Below are positions 16,115 through 29,612 of a stretch of 49,243 bases of DNA, in pieces. The notes under the pieces were generated by a model. That model did no database searches. It saw only the letters and a list, made by a program, of their open reading frames with translations, and was not told the origin of the DNA. Every line of letters starts with the position of its first letter. The stretch's first letter is position 1. The translations under genes were made by a program, and so were the position numbers. Source of the DNA: Mesorhizobium mediterraneum (lineage in GTDB: Bacteria > Pseudomonadota > Alphaproteobacteria > Rhizobiales > Rhizobiaceae); assembly GCF_002284565.1 (NCBI RefSeq), contig NZ_NPKI01000047.1:1-49243 (forward strand). Reading direction: 5' to 3'.

Positions 16115-17122
16115 TCACGCACCGCTCACAGGGCGCATCGCAGGCACAGCCGAAGATTCCATGTTGGCCGAGCGCCATTCAGAAACCTGTTCTCGAAACC
16201 ATTCAAGGGTCAGCCTAACGCCTTCTTGATAGCTGACCTTCGCTCCCCAGTCTGGAAGAACACGCCTGGCCAGAGTCAGGTCCGGGCATCGATTTGTGGG
16301 ATCCTGGGGAGCTGGCGGATGATGCTCGACCCGGGAACCTGGAACGAGCGAACAGACGAAGTTTGCGATCTCCAGCACAGACACCTCGCAATCGTTTCCG
16401 ATATTCAAAGTGCCCCGGTACGATATGTTGTCGCGCCAGAAAAAACGCTCCAAACCGTCGACGATATCCTCGACATAACCCCAACTGCGGGATTGAAGAC
16501 CGTCGCCATAGACCGTCAGGATTCCGGTGGTCAGGGCTTGGCTGATAAAATTCGATATAGCGCGACCATCGTCGATACGAGTTCGCGGTCCATATGTGTT
16601 GAACAATCTCGCGACACGGACATCGAGTCCGCTGATGCGCTGAGATTCAAACAACAGCGCTTCGGTGCAGCGCTTGCTCTCGTCGTATGACGATCGGGGT
16701 CCTATGCAATCCACCGAGCCCCTGTAGCTCTCCGGCTGCGGAGAGACCAAGGGGTCGCCATAGACTTCCGACGTCGAAGTGAAGCAGAAGCGACCACCCG
16801 GTTTGAGTAGCGTCAGAAGATTCAGCGCGCCCCCGATGTTGGCCTTGATCGTGCGTACCGGCTCGCGCATGTACCATGATGGAGAAGCAGGCGACGCCAA
16901 GTGCATGATTTCATCGAAGCGCTGGTGCGATGCGAAGCTCTCGGCGTCTTGTACTTCCAGGCTCAGTCGCGGATCATTGATATGCTCAATGTTCTGCTGC
17001 ACTCCGGTCCACAGATTGTCGACGACAACCAACTTTCCCAGGTCGGCGCGCAGCAACAGGCGATCGACCAAATGCGATCCGATGAAGCCGCAGCCTCCAG
17101 ACACCAACACGCTCCGCGACAT
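16115..17122 (-). CDS. UDP-glucuronate decarboxylase-like SDR (UDP-xylose synthase)
   Basis: This 335-residue extended short-chain dehydrogenase has the NAD motif GGCGFIGSHL, catalytic Y146xxxK150 in SSYDESK, and the TSTSEVYGDP strand. The stretches LASPASPSWYMREPVRTIKA and VARLFNTYGPRTRIDDGRAI closely follow the UXS subgroup, which decarboxylates UDP-glucuronate to UDP-xylose. GGAG 7 bp before the ATG at 17122 decides the start. A plain UDP-glucose epimerase is less likely because of the paired SPASP and YGPR/DDGR segments. It probably supplies the donor for a transferase in this island. Confidence 0.87.
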   Translation of the reverse strand: MSRSVLVSGGCGFIGSHLVDRLLLRADLGKLVVVDNLWTGVQQNIEHINDPRLSLEVQDAESFASHQRFDEIMHLASPASPSWYMREPVRTIKANIGGALNLLTLLKPGGRFCFTSTSEVYGDPLVSPQPESYRGSVDCIGPRSSYDESKRCTEALLFESQRISGLDVRVARLFNTYGPRTRIDDGRAISNFISQALTTGILTVYGDGLQSRSWGYVEDIVDGLERFFWRDNISYRGTLNIGNDCEVSVLEIANFVCSLVPGSRVEHHPPAPQDPTNRCPDLTLARRVLPDWGAKVSYQEGVRLTLEWFREQVSEWRSANMESSAVPAMRPVSGA

Positions 17123-17467
17123 GGAGTTTCTCCTCGACATTCGGCCATTCAACAAACAGCCGAACTGTTTTCTCGGAGGACGCCATACACGCATTCAGTC
17201 CAAAGCCATAAGTTTTTCCTGCCAGTGCACTTTATCCGCGCCGCGCTAGTTCGGATGAGGGTGTTCGAGTGGATCGCCCGCGTTGGAGTTTCTTCCACAT
17301 ACCTCAACCGTCTCGGCGCCAACGCGCCGATCCACCTTCTCGATAGCGAGAGAAGAAAGAAGATTCTCCTTCAACCGATTTGCATCCTTGCCGCCCGCAA
17401 TCTCCGCTTGAAGCCATTTGTGCAACGCGATACGCCGGTCCCGAATTCGACAGACCGGAGAGACCAA
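17123..17467. other. Divergent intergenic region uxs/fumC
   Basis: This 345-bp region has no supported gene. A reading frame open upstream of fumC is only an extension of that gene, and the GTG with GGAGA marks the real start. It presumably holds promoters for both directions; no consensus promoter was recognised. Confidence 0.5.
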
Positions 17468-18865
<1,398 letters not shown>

Positions 18866-19007
18866 CGTGACGTCATCCCCGATGATTTTTGCGCTGATCG
18901 CAGAAACGTTACTGCTGTGAACGATCTGTAACCAAATCCGCATCTTTGGTGAACAGTCGACCTGCTCTATCTGGATGGCACTACAACCCCTTCCGGAGAG
19001 AGTCACC

Positions 19008-19430
19008 ATGTCCACCAACACGTCCGTTGCCGGTTCCGGCACCGTTTCCAACGCCTCGGCCACTATCCTGCTTGGCCGCGTCCTGCTTTCAGTCATCTTC
19101 GTGCTTTCCGGTTTCGGCAAGCTTACCGCGATCGCCGGCACCGCAGGCTACTTCGGCAGCATGGGCCTGCCGATGCCGACCGTAACGGCTGTTGTCGTCG
19201 GCCTGATCGAGCTGCTCGGCGGTCTCGCCATCCTCATCGGTTTCCAGACCCGGATCACCGCCTGGGTGCTGGCAGTCTTCACTGTCGCCACGGCGCTGGT
19301 CGCCCACACCGGCTGGGCCGATCAGATGCAGATGATCAGCTTCATGAAGAACCTGGCGATTTCCGGCGGTTTCCTCGTGCTGGCTTCCTCGGGCGCCGGC
19401 GCCTATTCGGTCGACGCCAAGCGCGGCTGA
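19008..19430 (+). CDS. DoxX family membrane protein, tandem copy 1
   Basis: This 140-residue protein has four hydrophobic segments and the DoxX marks LGRVLLSVIFVLSGFGKL, GYFGSMGLPMPT and GLIELLGGLAILIG. A polar N-terminal arm of 18 residues precedes the first membrane segment. DoxX-like proteins are inner-membrane proteins, some tied to thiol-oxidant stress or quinone chemistry; the exact role is unknown. GGAGAG before the ATG sets the start. A paralogue with the same layout follows 175 bp downstream behind a terminator. Confidence 0.9.
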   Translation: MSTNTSVAGSGTVSNASATILLGRVLLSVIFVLSGFGKLTAIAGTAGYFGSMGLPMPTVTAVVVGLIELLGGLAILIGFQTRITAWVLAVFTVATALVAHTGWADQMQMISFMKNLAISGGFLVLASSGAGAYSVDAKRG

Positions 19431-19455
19431 CGCAAGCTAGTAGCTGTTGCAGCAA

Positions 19456-19484
19456 GGGGCGCGGAATTTTCCGCGTCCCTTTTT
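19456..19484 (+). terminator. Terminator between the two DoxX genes
   Basis: CGCGGAA/TTCCGCG closes a 2-nt loop, with flanking GGG/CCC pairing, and is followed by five T residues. Confidence 0.85.
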
Positions 19485-19605
19485 CGTTGTCGATCTACCA
19501 GACTGTCGATTGGCCGGGCCGAGTGGCCTGGCCCGAATTTCCGCTAAGATCGAGGGCGTCGGGGAGGAACAGACCAACCGGCGTGGCCGACATCGGAGGT
19601 GACCA

Positions 19606-20028
19606 ATGCCCCGCAATGCGCTGCTTCTGCTTTCCCGTCTTCTGCTTGCCGCCCTGTTCGTTCCGTCCGGCTTCCACGCGCTTACCGACATTACCGGCAC
19701 ATCAGGCTATTTTGCCGGCCTCGGCCTGCCGCTGCCGACGCTCGTGGCCTGGGTGACGGGGCTGTTCGAGCTGGTCGCCGGACTGCTCATCCTCGTCGGC
19801 CTCAAGACGCCGATCGTGGCACTCCTGCTTGCCGCCTTCTGCATCGCGGCAGGCTTCATCGGCCATTATGGCCAAGGTGGCGACGATCCGACGCTGGCCT
19901 TCATGCATTCACAGATGCTGATGAAGGACATCGCGCTATCCGGCGGTTTTCTGGCGCTGGCGATGGCTGGCGCAGGCGCCTATTCGATCGACGGGCGGGC
20001 TTTTAGGATCGGCCCTGAAACGACTTGA
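19606..20028 (+). CDS. DoxX family membrane protein, tandem copy 2
   Basis: This 140-residue, four-segment inner-membrane protein is colinear with the preceding DoxX gene: LLLAALFVPSGFHALTDI, GYFAGLGLPLPT, GLFELVAGLLILVG and the end GAGAYSIDG match its counterparts. It lacks the polar N-terminal arm of copy 1. A GGAGGTGACC ribosome site precedes the ATG. The terminator between them suggests separate transcription. It is convergent with ppx. Function unknown beyond the family. Confidence 0.9.
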   Translation: MPRNALLLLSRLLLAALFVPSGFHALTDITGTSGYFAGLGLPLPTLVAWVTGLFELVAGLLILVGLKTPIVALLLAAFCIAAGFIGHYGQGGDDPTLAFMHSQMLMKDIALSGGFLALAMAGAGAYSIDGRAFRIGPETT

Positions 20029-20033
20029 CCAGA

Positions 20034-21565
20034 CTACTTGGCTGGCATATTGGGGCCGCCCTCGACCGCCAGCACCAGTCGGCGATTGGTGACCCTCGCC
20101 AGTTGCGCCAGGCGGCCGGCAGGCCGCTCGCCGTAAAGATCGGCCAGCGACGCCGGCAGCACAAGCGCAAGCACGCCATTGCCGCGATTCTCCCATTTCA
20201 GCCGCGGCATGACGCCCGGCATCGCCGCCGTCAGCACGTAGACGACGCGCATCACCGCGGCCAGTGCGCGGGCGCGCTCGAGATAGCGCGGCGTCGCCAG
20301 CCCCCGGATTTCCGGAGCGGCATCGTTGAACAAGCCCTCGTGGCGAAACAGGTTGACAAGCGCCAGGAAGGCGCGCCCGGGATGGTCGACGCCGATGAAG
20401 GAGGCATGAGCGATGATGTTGAGCGACTGCTTGCCGCGATATTCGGGATGCGCGCGCCAACCGATGTCGGCAAGCAGACAGGCGGCCTGGCGATAGCGCC
20501 TCTCGTCGTCGGTCTCGTCGATGCCGAAGGCGGCAAAGGTCTTGCCCGTCCACTCGACAAGCTCATGCGCGTGGGTGACCGAGCGCGAGCGCAGCCGGGC
20601 GAGTTCCTCCGAAGCCGAGATCAGCGGATCTGCCTTCTGCTCGGCCTCGCCGAGCAGCGAATAGAGAAAGCCCTCGCGCACGCCCAGCGCCGAGACGATG
20701 ATCTTGGACGGCTGCATCGCCGCCATGATCTCCTGGAGCACGATGGCGCCATAAGGCAGCAGCGAGCGGCGGTTCTTCGAGACGCCTTCGATACCCTTCA
20801 CCTTCTCGATCTCACCCTTGGCCACCTGCTTGAGGAAGTTCGCGGCGCTTTCGATGCCGATCTCGTAATGGTGCATGACGCTCAGCGGATAGTTGGTCAT
20901 TTCCATGTGCAGCCGGGCGAGGTTTCGCCAGGTGCCGCCGACCGCATAGAATGGCCTGCCCCGCCCGCCTTTCAGGAGCTTTGCCTTCGCGAGCTCGTCG
21001 CGCGCTATCTTTCCGGCCTGGGCCAGTGAGTTCTTCGCCATGTCCTGCAAGCGCAGGCCGCCCAGCGGCAGCGTGATGCCGTCGCCGATCGTCTCGCCGT
21101 CGACGTCCACCAGCTCAAGGCTGCCGCCACCGAGGTCGCCGGCGATGCCGTCAGCCGGATGGAAGCCGGAAATGACGCCAAGCGCGGAATAATGGGCTTC
21201 CTGGCGTCCGCTCAGCACCTGGACCTCGGTCTTGAGCACATCTTCGGCGCGGTGGATGAAATCGGGACCGTTGACCGCCTCGCGGGCAGCCGCGGTCGCC
21301 AGCACATACATGTGCTCGGCGCCGGCCTGCTCGGACAGCGCACGGAAACGGCGAAACTCCTCCATCGAGCGCGTCACCGCCTCGGGGTCCAGCTTTCCGG
21401 TCGACACGATGCCGCGACCGAGGCCAGCCAGCATCTTTTCGTTGAACAGCGTGGTCGGCGAGCGCGCCAGCCCCTCATAGACGACAAGACGGATCGAGTT
21501 CGACCCGATGTCGATGATGGACAGCGGTCGGCGGTCCTGAAGCCGGCCCTGGGACGTTGAAATCA

Positions 21566-21566
<1 letters not shown>
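20034..21566 (-). CDS. ppx: Exopolyphosphatase / Ppx-GppA phosphatase
   Basis: This 510-residue ASKHA-fold enzyme removes terminal phosphate from polyphosphate (and, in relatives, from pppGpp). The phosphate-binding motifs are SIIDIGSNSIRLVVYEG at the N-terminus and GDLGGGSLELV in the middle, with ATAAAREAVNG between them. The C-terminal half is the helical HD-like domain that lengthens Ppx compared with GppA. Its ATG overlaps the ppk stop (TGATG), so synthesis and degradation of polyphosphate are made from one transcript in the cytosol. Confidence 0.95.
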
Positions 21567-23767
<2,201 letters not shown>

Positions 23768-24086
23768 GGTTCCTGCTCGTTTCGCACCCGCTGCCCAGAG
23801 CGTCACGCGTCGTTCCGGATGCGCAAAGGACGCTCTACCACTTTTAAGCTACGCATGATCCCCAGCGAAACCGAATTCGATTTTCGCGGCCATGCCTTAA
23901 CCGGCTTAGCTTATCCTGTGACAGGCTTTTACGACAGTTTGATTTCATCGATCTTGCAAAGAGACAGCTTATGATCCAGATGCAATCCAGGTACAGCGCA
24001 GCGCGTCCTTTGGACGCGCAAAGGACGCGGTAGAATTTTGATTTTGCGCATGATCCGAGGTCATGCGGCAAATTTAGGAGACGACG
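23768..24086. repeat. Intergenic region with two dispersed palindromic elements
   Basis: Copy 2 (23797-23870) has AGAGCGTC/GACGCTCT arms (23797-23804 and 23829-23836), then CTACCACTTTTAAG and ACGCATGATC. Copy 3 (24001-24070) has GCGCGTCCTTTGGACGCGCA, GGACGCGGTAGAATTTT and GCGCATGATCCGAGG. A pair of CTGTC half-sites on the minus strand at 23917-23936 is spaced 13 bp, not the 11 bp of a Pho box. No gene was seen. Confidence 0.6.
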
Positions 24087-24332
24087 ATGGCAGCCGGTTC
24101 CATTCCCCATTTCCAGAACGATGCGGGCTATGCGGCGATCGACATCGGCGTCAAGGAATTCATGTGCACCGGCGCCAACCCGCCTTTCGACCATCCGCAT
24201 GTGTTTCTCGACATGGGCGACGACAATGAAAAGGTCTGCCCCTATTGCTCGACGCTTTATCGCTATTCGCCAAAGCTGAAGGCGACGGAAACGCAGCCTG
24301 CGGGATGCCTGTATATCGACCAGGCCGCCTGA
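24087..24332 (+). CDS. Zinc-finger protein of the NDUFS6 type (complex I accessory)
   Basis: This 81-residue protein has the CHCC zinc-finger pattern: C27 in EFMCTG, H36/H38 in FDHPH, and C51-x2-C54 in KVCPYCSTLYRY. Homologues are the mitochondrial complex I subunit NDUFS6 and small alphaproteobacterial proteins, where it helps assemble or stabilise NADH dehydrogenase at the inner membrane. A TAGGAG ribosome site precedes the ATG. The gene stands apart from any nuo operon, which is normal for this subunit, and is followed 16 bp later by a flavin monooxygenase. Confidence 0.88.
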   Translation: MAAGSIPHFQNDAGYAAIDIGVKEFMCTGANPPFDHPHVFLDMGDDNEKVCPYCSTLYRYSPKLKATETQPAGCLYIDQAA

Positions 24333-24348
24333 CGCGCACGTCATCCCT

Positions 24349-25575
24349 ATGGACGACACGCGGTCCGGGCAGGTCGTCATCGTCGGAGCCGGCGTCGCCG
24401 GACTGACTGCGGCGCTGGCATTTTCCGAGCGCGGCTATCTGGTGCGGCTGTTTGAGCAGGCGCCGCGCCTCGAAGCGGCCGGCGCCGGCATCCAGCTCTC
24501 ACCCAACGCGACGCGCATCCTTCGCCAGCTCGGCGTGCTCGACCGGCTGTTGCCGGCGGCGGTGCGGCCGGAGGCGGTCGTGCTCAAGGACGCCGCCACG
24601 CTGCGCGAGCTGGCGCGGGTGCCGCTTGGCGAAGCAGCCGAAAGGCGCTGGCAGGCGCCCTATCTCGTCGCTCATCGGGCTGATCTGCAAGAGGCGCTGA
24701 TGGCGCGCCTTGCCGAACAGCCGGACATCAGTCTCGTCACCGGAGCGCGCGTCGGCGGCGTCGCGGCAGGACCACACCATACCACGGCAACAGTCGAGAT
24801 TGCCGGCAAGACCATCGAAGCCGACGGCTTTCTGCTGATCGGTGCCGACGGCGTCTGGTCGGCGATCCGTGCTTTTGGCGGATTTGCCGCCCAAAGCCGG
24901 TTTTCGGGCGAGCTTGCCTGGCGCGCGACGGTCAGCGCAGACAGTGTCGCGGGAGAAGCCGTTGCGACGGTTGGCGCCGCCAATTGCGTGACCGCCTTCC
25001 TGCATCCCGGCTTCCACCTCGTCGCCTATCCGGTCAGCAATGGCGCGGCGTTCAATCTGGCCGCCTTCACCAGGGGCGAGATCATCGCCGAGGGCTGGTC
25101 GGGCCACGCCGACCCCGAAATCCTCGTCGGCGCCATGCGTGGCACGGCGGCAGCACTGGCCCGGCTTGCCGAGGATGCCGGCCTGTGGACGGCATGGCCG
25201 ATCCATACTGTCGACCAGGCACAGCCATGGACGACGCCCGCCGGCATCGCGCTGATCGGTGATGCGGCGCATGCGATGACGCCGTTTGCGGCGCAGGGCG
25301 CGGCGATGGCGATCGAGGATGCCGCGACCCTTGCCGGCTTTGTCGCCGCCTCGCCCGCCGATCCATGGGGCGCGCTTGCTGCCTGGGAAAAAATGCGGCG
25401 GCCGCGCATTGCCAAAGTCGCCCGCCGCGGCGCCGTCAACCGCTTTGCCTGGCACGCTTCCGGGCCGGTGGCGGTCGCGCGCAACCTGTTCCTGAAGCTG
25501 CGCTCGCCCGAAAAGCTCGCGGCGGATTTGGACTGGCTCTATGGCTGGCAGGCGCCGGACTCTGGCGGCCAATAG
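24349..25575 (+). CDS. FAD-dependent monooxygenase (salicylate hydroxylase-like)
   Basis: This 408-residue class A flavoprotein monooxygenase has the Rossmann motif VVIVGAGVAGLTAALAFSERG, a middle VAHRADLQEALM, the ADGVWSAIR motif (DG fingerprint) and the second FAD motif LIGDAAHAMTPFAAQGAAMAIED. It hydroxylates an aromatic or related ring with NAD(P)H and oxygen in the cytosol. The subgroup resembles salicylate/3-hydroxybenzoate hydroxylases and FAD enzymes of ubiquinone synthesis; the substrate is not fixed. It starts 16 bp after the zinc-finger gene and may be co-transcribed. Confidence 0.92.
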   Translation: MDDTRSGQVVIVGAGVAGLTAALAFSERGYLVRLFEQAPRLEAAGAGIQLSPNATRILRQLGVLDRLLPAAVRPEAVVLKDAATLRELARVPLGEAAERRWQAPYLVAHRADLQEALMARLAEQPDISLVTGARVGGVAAGPHHTTATVEIAGKTIEADGFLLIGADGVWSAIRAFGGFAAQSRFSGELAWRATVSADSVAGEAVATVGAANCVTAFLHPGFHLVAYPVSNGAAFNLAAFTRGEIIAEGWSGHADPEILVGAMRGTAAALARLAEDAGLWTAWPIHTVDQAQPWTTPAGIALIGDAAHAMTPFAAQGAAMAIEDAATLAGFVAASPADPWGALAAWEKMRRPRIAKVARRGAVNRFAWHASGPVAVARNLFLKLRSPEKLAADLDWLYGWQAPDSGGQ

Positions 25576-25584
25576 CGCCAGGCA

Positions 25585-26271
25585 TCAATTATAAATCCGC
25601 ATCGATAGGTCCAGCGTGGCCGGCAGCGGATTCCACCAGCCTGTCCGCAGGCCGGCGATACGCAGAGCAGCCGCGGTCCAGGTGTTGCAGCCGACCAGCG
25701 CGTTGAAATGGCCGTTGGCTTCGTAGAAGCGGTCGAACCTGGAATAGGCGGCGTTCTCGATCGGGATCGGGCCGTTCGGCCCTTGCTGGAAACTCGCGGC
25801 GATGAAGTCGAGCAACGCCGCAAAACGCTCCTCGCCGACGTCGAAGCCGGCAACGTCGGGGTGCGGCTCGGCAATGTTGCCGGCGACATCGATATGCATC
25901 ACCGAAGCGTCACGGGTCAGCGCCTTCATCACCGGCATGGCCTTCAGCTCCGACCAGGTCGGCGTCTCCAGATAGAAGGCGCGCCCGCCCCAGCCGAAGA
26001 CGATGTAGCGGACCTCGGCCATGTCGGCGGGAATGCCGCCATCGACCAGGAAATGGAAGCGCTTGCGCACGTCGTCATCGACCGGAATGGCGATATCGGT
26101 GTGGATCGGGTTTTTCAGCACCAGGATGTGCCTGCTGGCGATAGGATCGGCGGCCGCCGCCGGCAAGAGCGGCCGTGGAATGAATGTGCCCAGCACCACG
26201 GCGAGCACGATTGCCACCACCAGAATGGCGAGAAAACGCCCGAGCTTTTTCATGAAGGACAGCTTTTTCAT
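25585..26271 (-). CDS. TIGR02117/DUF2459 family protein
   Basis: This 228-residue protein has one N-terminal membrane segment (FLAILVVAIVLAVVLGTFIP) and a periplasmic domain with the family marks NPIHTDIAIPVD, VRYIVFGWGGRAFYLETPTW and LVGCNTWTAAALRIAGL. The HTD, GWG and CNTW elements suggest a cysteine-peptidase-like catalytic set, which is inference. The family is widespread in alphaproteobacteria and has no assigned function. A second in-frame ATG at 26253 would shorten it by six residues. It converges on the flavin monooxygenase. Confidence 0.88.
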   Translation of the reverse strand: MKKLSFMKKLGRFLAILVVAIVLAVVLGTFIPRPLLPAAAADPIASRHILVLKNPIHTDIAIPVDDDVRKRFHFLVDGGIPADMAEVRYIVFGWGGRAFYLETPTWSELKAMPVMKALTRDASVMHIDVAGNIAEPHPDVAGFDVGEERFAALLDFIAASFQQGPNGPIPIENAAYSRFDRFYEANGHFNALVGCNTWTAAALRIAGLRTGWWNPLPATLDLSMRIYN

Positions 26272-26322
26272 GAGCGACGGCCTTGCAATCGGGGCGCGAT
26301 CGCCGGCTGACAGCTCAGACGC

Positions 26323-26357
26323 AAAAGAGCCCGGCCGGGTTTCGGCCGGGCTCTTTT
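26323..26357. terminator. Bidirectional terminator after aapP
   Basis: AAAAGAGCCCGGCCG pairs perfectly with CGGCCGGGCTCTTTT around a 5-nt loop. It lies 18 bp after the aapP stop, and minus-strand transcripts end in TTTT. Confidence 0.9.
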
Positions 26358-26374
26358 GATTTGCGCGAGAGCGA

Positions 26375-27178
<804 letters not shown>

Positions 27179-27199
27179 GGAAGGTTCCCTTTTTTGTTC

Positions 27200-28357
27200 T
27201 TAGCGTTTGTAGCTGGTGTCGAGCCGGCGTTCCGTGAACATCGAATAGCGCGACATGCCGAAACAGAACAGCCAAAAGACGAAGGCAGCGAACACCAGGC
27301 CGGACCTGGCCGTCTGCGGCGTTGCCCAGTTGGCGTCGGAAAAATTCTGTTTGACGACGCCGAGCAGGTCGAACATCGAGATAATTGAAACCAGGCTGGT
27401 ATCCTTGAACATGCCGATGAAGGTGTTGACGATGCCCGGAATGACCAACTTCAGCGCCTGCGGCAGCACGATCAGGCCCATCTTCTGCCAGTAGCCGAGG
27501 CCGAGCGAATCCGCCCCCTCATACTGGCCCTTGGGGATCGCCTGCAGGCCGCCGCGCACCACTTCGGCCATATAGGCAGCGGCAAACAGCGACACGCCGA
27601 TCAGTGCCCTGAGAAACTTGTCGAAGCTGACGCCGGCCGGCAGGAACAGCGGCAGCATGACGCTTGCCATGAACAGGACGGTGATCAGCGGGATGCCGCG
27701 CACCGTCTCGATGAAGATGACGCACAGCATCTTGACGATCGGCATCTTCGATCGCCGGCCCAGCGCAAGCACGATGCCGAGCGGCAGCGACACGGCAATG
27801 CCGACGAAGGACAGGCTGAGCGTAACCAGAAGCCCGCCCCACAGCGAGGTTTCGACATGCGGCAGGCCGAACACGCCGCCAACCAGCAGGATGAAGGCAA
27901 AGATCGGCAGCGCGCCGAAGAACAAGATGGCGTTCAGCCCCTTGCGCGGCACCTTCGGGATGAGCAGCGGCACCAGAAATGCCACGAACAGGATGGCGAC
28001 CAGGATCGGCCGCCAGCGCTCATCGATCGGATAACGGCCGAACATGAACTGGCCGAACTTGGCGTTGACGAAGGCCCAACAGGCTCCGGACCAGCCGTCC
28101 GGCTGGATGCCGCCCTGCGCCACCGTGGCGCAAAAGGTGCGGTCCGTGCCGGTCCATTGGGCGTTGATGAAGGCCCAGCTGATCAATTGCGGCAGGATCA
28201 TCGCGACCAGCACGATGCCGATGATGGTCAAGATCGTGTCGCCGGCCGAAGCAATCAGGTTCTTACGTATCCAGGCGCCCAGGCCGCGCTCGCTTGGCGG
28301 CGCCGACTGTGCCAGCGCCATTTCGACGCGGACGAAGGAAAGGTCGTGCTCCTGCAT
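27200..28357 (-). CDS. aapM: General L-amino-acid ABC transporter, permease AapM
   Basis: This 385-residue inner-membrane permease has a large periplasmic loop carrying CATVAQGGIQPDGWSGACWAF, then the polar amino-acid permease core with the EAA-type loop EVVRGGLQAIPKGQYEGADSLGLGYWQKM. The length well above 230 residues is characteristic of the Aap group. It pairs with AapQ to form the transmembrane channel for L-amino acids in rhizobia. It begins 4 bp after aapQ. Confidence 0.96.
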   Translation of the reverse strand: MQEHDLSFVRVEMALAQSAPPSERGLGAWIRKNLIASAGDTILTIIGIVLVAMILPQLISWAFINAQWTGTDRTFCATVAQGGIQPDGWSGACWAFVNAKFGQFMFGRYPIDERWRPILVAILFVAFLVPLLIPKVPRKGLNAILFFGALPIFAFILLVGGVFGLPHVETSLWGGLLVTLSLSFVGIAVSLPLGIVLALGRRSKMPIVKMLCVIFIETVRGIPLITVLFMASVMLPLFLPAGVSFDKFLRALIGVSLFAAAYMAEVVRGGLQAIPKGQYEGADSLGLGYWQKMGLIVLPQALKLVIPGIVNTFIGMFKDTSLVSIISMFDLLGVVKQNFSDANWATPQTARSGLVFAAFVFWLFCFGMSRYSMFTERRLDTSYKR

Positions 28358-28361
28358 GTCC

Positions 28362-29549
28362 CTACCTCTCCACCAGCGCCATTCTGGCGTTGACCACGTT
28401 CATGATCGCCGACGTCAACAGGCTGAGCGCGAGATAGACCACCATCATGATCAGCACGCACTCGATCGCCTGGCCGGTCTGGTTCAGCACCGTGCCGGTC
28501 GTCGCCGTCAGGTCGGGGTAGCCGATGGCGATGGCGAGCGAAGAGTTCTTGGTCAGGTTCAGATACTGGCTGGTCAGCGGCGGAATGACGATGCGCATGG
28601 CTTGCGGGATGACGACAAGCCGCAGGATCGATCCCGGGCGAAGCCCGAGCGCGCCGGCCGCCTCGGTCTGACCCTTGCTGACGCCCATGATGCCGGCCCG
28701 AACGATTTCGGCGATGAAGGCCGCCGTATAGAAGGACAGCGCCAAATAGAGCGACAGGAACTCCGGCTTGACCTGAAAGCCGCCAGTCAGGTTGAAGGTC
28801 GATTGCTTTGGGTAATCGAAGCTCAGCGGGAAGCCGCTCAGCGCGTAGGCCAGCAACGGCAAGCCGGTGATCAAAGCCGCCGATGTCCAGAACACCGGGA
28901 ATTGCTGGCCGGTCGCCATCTGCCGCTGACGCGCCTTGCGGGCGACGAACCACGCCATGGCAATGCCGAGAAGCAGAGCGACCAGGATCAGCCAGGAGCC
29001 TTCGCCCCAGATCGGACGCAAAAAGTAGAAGCCGCGCTGGTTGAGAAAAGAGCCGAATGGCAAATTGATGCTTTCGCGCGGCGGCGGCAGCACCGAAAGC
29101 ACGCCGGAATACCAGAAGAAGATGACCAGCAGCGGCGGGATGTTGCGGAAGACCTCGACATAGACCATGCAGATCTTGCGGATCAGCCAGTTGTGCGAAA
29201 GCCGGCCGATGCCGAGGATGAAGCCAATGATGGTGGCGGTGATTATGCCGGCGCCGGCAACGATGAGCGTGTTGATGAAGCCGACCACAATGGCGCGGCC
29301 ATAGGTCGAATCCGACGAATAGGCGATGGCGCTGTCACTGATGTCGAAGCCGGCGCGGCCCCTGAGGAAGCCGAAGCCTGATGCAATGCGCAGGCGCGTC
29401 AGATTGTCGATGGTGTTTTGGACGATCCACCAGACCAACGCCACCAGCACGATGACGACCACCGCCTGGAAGAATATGCCGCGGACCTTCGGATCATTGA
29501 TAAAGGAGCCGCGGCTTGGCTCCTCGCGAAGAATTTCCTGCGATGCCAT
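28362..29549 (-). CDS. aapQ: General L-amino-acid ABC transporter, permease AapQ
   Basis: This 395-residue permease has a segment RGRAGFDISDSAIAYSSDST near the start and the core loop EIVRAGIMGVSKGQTEAAGALGLRPGSILRL. Around eight hydrophobic segments are visible. It is the first permease of the operon, 63 bp after aapJ. AapQ and AapM form a heterodimeric channel fed by AapJ. In rhizobia this transporter takes up a broad set of L-amino acids and matters for amino-acid exchange in nodules. Confidence 0.96.
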   Translation of the reverse strand: MASQEILREEPSRGSFINDPKVRGIFFQAVVVIVLVALVWWIVQNTIDNLTRLRIASGFGFLRGRAGFDISDSAIAYSSDSTYGRAIVVGFINTLIVAGAGIITATIIGFILGIGRLSHNWLIRKICMVYVEVFRNIPPLLVIFFWYSGVLSVLPPPRESINLPFGSFLNQRGFYFLRPIWGEGSWLILVALLLGIAMAWFVARKARQRQMATGQQFPVFWTSAALITGLPLLAYALSGFPLSFDYPKQSTFNLTGGFQVKPEFLSLYLALSFYTAAFIAEIVRAGIMGVSKGQTEAAGALGLRPGSILRLVVIPQAMRIVIPPLTSQYLNLTKNSSLAIAIGYPDLTATTGTVLNQTGQAIECVLIMMVVYLALSLLTSAIMNVVNARMALVER

Positions 29550-29612
29550 TCGACCATCCCCTGGAAAGAGAAACCGGAAGGCAGGAAAGCTGCCTTCCGG
29601 ATCACATTTCGA

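Noticed and set aside
23917..23936. Possible Pho box upstream of ppk
   Set aside because: The two CTGTC(G/A)(T/C) half-sites are spaced 13 bp instead of 11 bp, so PhoB binding is not supported.
28044..29381. A 445-codon frame antisense to aapQ/aapM
   Set aside because: It is a shadow of two clear permease genes, with an Arg/His/Asp-rich composition typical of antisense frames.
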